64,000 nt of DNA from Solobacterium sp. (GTDB taxonomy: Bacteria; Bacillota_I; Bacilli_A; Erysipelotrichales; Erysipelotrichaceae), in contig JAFWEW010000032.1 in NCBI GenBank assembly GCA_017512725.1, positions 124,001 through 188,000 on the forward strand, given 5' to 3'. A program made the translations under genes and the position numbers. Below are positions 62,087-64,000 of the stretch, piece by piece (positions within the stretch are counted from its first letter, which is position 1; every line of letters starts with the position of its first letter). A model generated the notes under the pieces. The model searched no databases. It saw nothing but the letters and a program-made list of their open reading frames with translations, and was not told where the DNA came from.

Positions 62087-62750
62087 AATACTTTCTGTCA
62101 TCTCGGTATTTCTGCTGTCGCTTGCGCTGTTAATGAGCGTGGTTGATTTCTGGTGCTTCCATACACCGTTTTACGAAATGGAATATCAGAAAAACGATAC
62201 GTCTGCCTATACCGGCATGAGCAGTGAGGACAATCTGAAAGCCACTATTACTCTGCTGGATTACCTGAAAGACCGTCGGGATGACATTCTTGTTACAGCG
62301 AAGGTAAACGGTGTTGAACGGGAAGTTTACAATGAGCGGGAAACCCTTCACATGGTCGATGTCAGACAGCTGTACCAGAATGCGCTTCTGGTACGGAATG
62401 TGACGCTGATCTTAGGAATCGTTTTGCTGATCTATGTGCTGGTTTCCTCAAAATGCAGCCTGAAACAGTTCCTTCAGCAGGGATTTGTGAAAGGAAATCT
62501 GCTGATCGGGGGCATCGTTCTCTTTGTGGCAGTATGGGCACTGGCTGATTTTAACGCCTTCTGGACAAATTTCCACCTGCTGTTTTTTGACAATGACCTC
62601 TGGCTTCTGGACCCAAGAACCAGCATTATGATCAATCTCTTCCCGGGTTCCTTCTTTTTTGATCTCGTGATCCGTATCATTCTGCTGTATGTCGGCATCC
62701 TGATAGCGGTTGGAATCTATACGTCTCTGCCGGAAAGGAAGACCGCATGA
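62070..62750 (+). CDS. DUF1461/TIGR01906 integral membrane protein
   Basis: The 226-residue protein has a signal-anchor helix near 8-30 followed by an extracytoplasmic loop of about 95 residues and then three more membrane segments. The pattern, with 'YDNLKATITLLDYL'-like text ('SEDNLKATITLLDYLK') and 'HMVDVRQLY', is that of TIGR01906. The function is unknown; a Streptococcus relative is called Lit-like, but this cannot be shown here. GTG 62070 has GGAGG 9 bp ahead. It overlaps rdgB by 17 bp and trmL by 4. Confidence 0.75.
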   Translation: MNKTNKILSVISVFLLSLALLMSVVDFWCFHTPFYEMEYQKNDTSAYTGMSSEDNLKATITLLDYLKDRRDDILVTAKVNGVEREVYNERETLHMVDVRQLYQNALLVRNVTLILGIVLLIYVLVSSKCSLKQFLQQGFVKGNLLIGGIVLFVAVWALADFNAFWTNFHLLFFDNDLWLLDPRTSIMINLFPGSFFFDLVIRIILLYVGILIAVGIYTSLPERKTA

Positions 62751-63244
62751 TCCACGCGGTCCTGTATGAACCGGAGATCCCGCAGAATACCGGAAACATC
62801 ATGCGTACCTGTGCTGCCTTTGATGTTCCGCTTCATCTGATCGAACCGCTTGGGTTCTATCTGGATGAAGCCCATCTGAAACGGGCAGGGATGGATTACC
62901 GGGATCTGGTGAATGTAACGGTCTATCAGGACTGGGAAGATTTTGCCGGAAAGAACCCCGGCACCTGGTACTTTACGACCCGTTATGGCCATCAGCCTCC
63001 CGACGCTTTTGACTTTACTGCAGAGGAAGAAATCTACTTTATCTTTGGAAAGGAATCGACCGGCATCCCGAAAGAACTGCTTCAACAGCACCGTTCCAAC
63101 TGTATCCGGATCCCGATGGATGCGGGTGCCCGGTGCCTCAATGTTTCCAATACGGCTGCCATCGTATTGTATGAAGCGATGCGCCAGCGGAAATATGCCT
63201 CATTATCCTTTGAAGAAACCCTGAAACCGGGTATTCTTAAATAG
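62747..63244 (+). CDS. trmL: tRNA (cytidine(34)-2'-O)-methyltransferase TrmL
   Basis: The 165-residue SPOUT methyltransferase has 'VLYEPEIPQNTGNIMRTCAA', 'YIFGKESTGIPKELL'-like text and the SAM-knot end 'IPMDAGARCLNVSNTAAIVLYE'. It methylates the wobble base of tRNA-Leu in relatives. It starts in an overlap with the DUF1461 gene. Confidence 0.94.
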   Translation: MIHAVLYEPEIPQNTGNIMRTCAAFDVPLHLIEPLGFYLDEAHLKRAGMDYRDLVNVTVYQDWEDFAGKNPGTWYFTTRYGHQPPDAFDFTAEEEIYFIFGKESTGIPKELLQQHRSNCIRIPMDAGARCLNVSNTAAIVLYEAMRQRKYASLSFEETLKPGILK

Positions 63245-63264
63245 TACAGACAAGGAGTTTTGCC

Positions 63265-63465
63265 ATGATAGAAAACATTTCGGACCTGGCTGCTGCAGCG
63301 GCGCTGATCTTTGCGGCCATTGCCGGAATCCTGCTGTTTTACAACACCCTGGTATCCCACCGCGAAGTTTACATGCAGAAGCGGGAAGCACTTTATTATC
63401 GTCTTTTTGAAGAACAGGACGAAGATGAATTCGACGACCGGAACGAACCGTACTACGAAGACTGA
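63265..63465 (+). CDS. Small membrane protein, 66 residues
   Basis: The peptide has one strong membrane segment (about 8-27, 'LAAAAALIFAAIAGILLFY'), a basic middle and a very acidic C-terminus ('EEQDEDEFDDRNEPYYED'). A perfect AAGGAG lies 9 bp before the ATG. Its last 41 bp overlap comK, so the two are translationally coupled. I know no family for it; the overlap with a competence regulator is its main clue. Confidence 0.65.
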   Translation: MIENISDLAAAAALIFAAIAGILLFYNTLVSHREVYMQKREALYYRLFEEQDEDEFDDRNEPYYED

Positions 63466-63967
63466 CCCGGTACCGCTGGCCGAGTGTGTGAAAACGCTGG
63501 CCATTGAATATGTGCCATCCATCGATCAGTCCGTTCTGTATTTTGGAAATAATCAGATGCTTTATGTACCGATGGCTCCGGAAGACATTCTGGACCACTG
63601 GTGTTCCTGCTGCGGGAGTTCCCTTCGGGGGAGAAGGGATTTTGTGTATCGCATGACCGGGATCGAGATCAAACGGCCCATCCTGATCAGTGAAACACTG
63701 ATGACCATGTTCTTTCCGATGCGCTCCGGGCGGCAGAAGGAATCCAATATCTGGATCTGTGATGATCAGATCATGAAGATCACCTCCGACGGCAGAGCCA
63801 ATACCGTGATCCTGTTCCGCAACGGATACCGTTTAGAGATTCCCTATAATATCCGCATGGTGCAGCGCCAGCGGGAAAACTGCAGCCGCTGCCGGGCAGT
63901 ACTGATGAACCATAAAGAAGATCTGATTGAGCGGCCATTGTATATTGCTGTAAAGGAACTCAACTGA
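63425..63967 (+). CDS. comK: ComK-like competence transcription factor
   Basis: The 180-residue protein matches ComK over most of its length: 'YVPMAPEDILDHWCSCCGSS', 'LRGRRDFVYRMTGI', 'KRPILISETLMTMFFPMRSG', then 'NIWICDDQIMKI' and 'FRNGYRLEIPYN'. ComK activates DNA-uptake genes in Bacillus by binding paired AT boxes. Here five cysteines and two CxxC-like pairs near 93-95 and 165-168 are extra. The frame is open from 63311, but ATG 63425, within the small membrane gene, gives a fitting length; GTG 63488 is possible. The assignment is by pattern only. Confidence 0.75.
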   Translation: MNSTTGTNRTTKTDPVPLAECVKTLAIEYVPSIDQSVLYFGNNQMLYVPMAPEDILDHWCSCCGSSLRGRRDFVYRMTGIEIKRPILISETLMTMFFPMRSGRQKESNIWICDDQIMKITSDGRANTVILFRNGYRLEIPYNIRMVQRQRENCSRCRAVLMNHKEDLIERPLYIAVKELN

Positions 63968-64000
63968 CAGTTATGAAAAACGACTCTTCCATACATTTTA

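Noticed and set aside
1..64000. CRISPR arrays, insertion sequences, prophage, rRNA
   Set aside because: No regularly spaced repeats, transposase, integrase, phage structural proteins or rRNA segments were seen on either strand.

Overview
The window is a dense chromosomal segment, about 90% coding, from a low-to-mid-GC member of the Firmicutes. Gram-positive housekeeping clusters (polC, recG-rnc, rimP-nusA-ylxR-infB-rbfA, infC-rpmI-rplT, truB-ribF), DivIB, Asp23 proteins, FemX-type ligases, a Lys riboswitch and a ComK homologue point to a Bacilli-like lineage. The overall gene style best fits the Erysipelotrichia, such as a gut or oral Erysipelotrichaceae; that placement is inferred, because there is no rRNA here. 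I see no prophage, insertion sequence, CRISPR array or rRNA operon.

Layout. 1-2.3 kb: a lipoprotein and a convergent GH43-like lipoprotein. 2.3-6.3 kb: murG-murB-divIB-cysE (envelope synthesis and division). 6.3-8.3 kb: asp23 and a FakA-like kinase. 8.4-13.9 kb: recG, rnc, galactokinase, HerA-like ATPase. 14.0-18.4 kb: polC, then a lone SARP-type response regulator. 19.4-24.4 kb: the rimP-rbfA translation operon, without ylxQ. 24.4-30.4 kb: a galactoside operon (TetR regulator, GH2, GPH transporter, GH36) behind a promoter with a cre-like box and an inverted repeat. 30.5-38.4 kb: a compact type VII secretion locus with two Esx proteins, a large SLH/Big2-like lipoprotein, EssC and YukD, followed by another lipoprotein. 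38.4-40.3 kb: a radical SAM/SPASM protein and a transglutaminase-like protein. 40.4-43.0 kb: an amino-acid ABC transporter under a lysine riboswitch, so probably a lysine importer. 43.1-49.9 kb: truB-ribF-RsmF-like methylase, then an alarmone-synthetase-like protein, a 48-codon ORF, an RsbU-like phosphatase and Asp23. 49.9-51.4 kb: an attenuator-controlled infC-rpmI-rplT operon and tRNA-Glu. 51.4-56.7 kb: cinA, FemX, TraX, and convergent gltX-femX. 56.9-59.2 kb: an orphan double-glycine peptide, a DUF308 protein, an MBL hydrolase and tRNA-Gln. 59.3-64 kb: pncA-like, DUF554, HD, rdgB, DUF1461, trmL, a small membrane protein and comK.

Three things stand out. The type VII locus lacks recognisable EssA, EssB and EsaA and instead has a 712-residue lipoprotein between the substrates and the motor. 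A 51-residue peptide with a strong ribosome-binding site and a classical double-glycine leader lies alone beside gltX. Finally, at least six genes have a TATAAT-like box only 6-8 bp before the ATG and no Shine-Dalgarno sequence, which suggests routine leaderless mRNAs in this organism.
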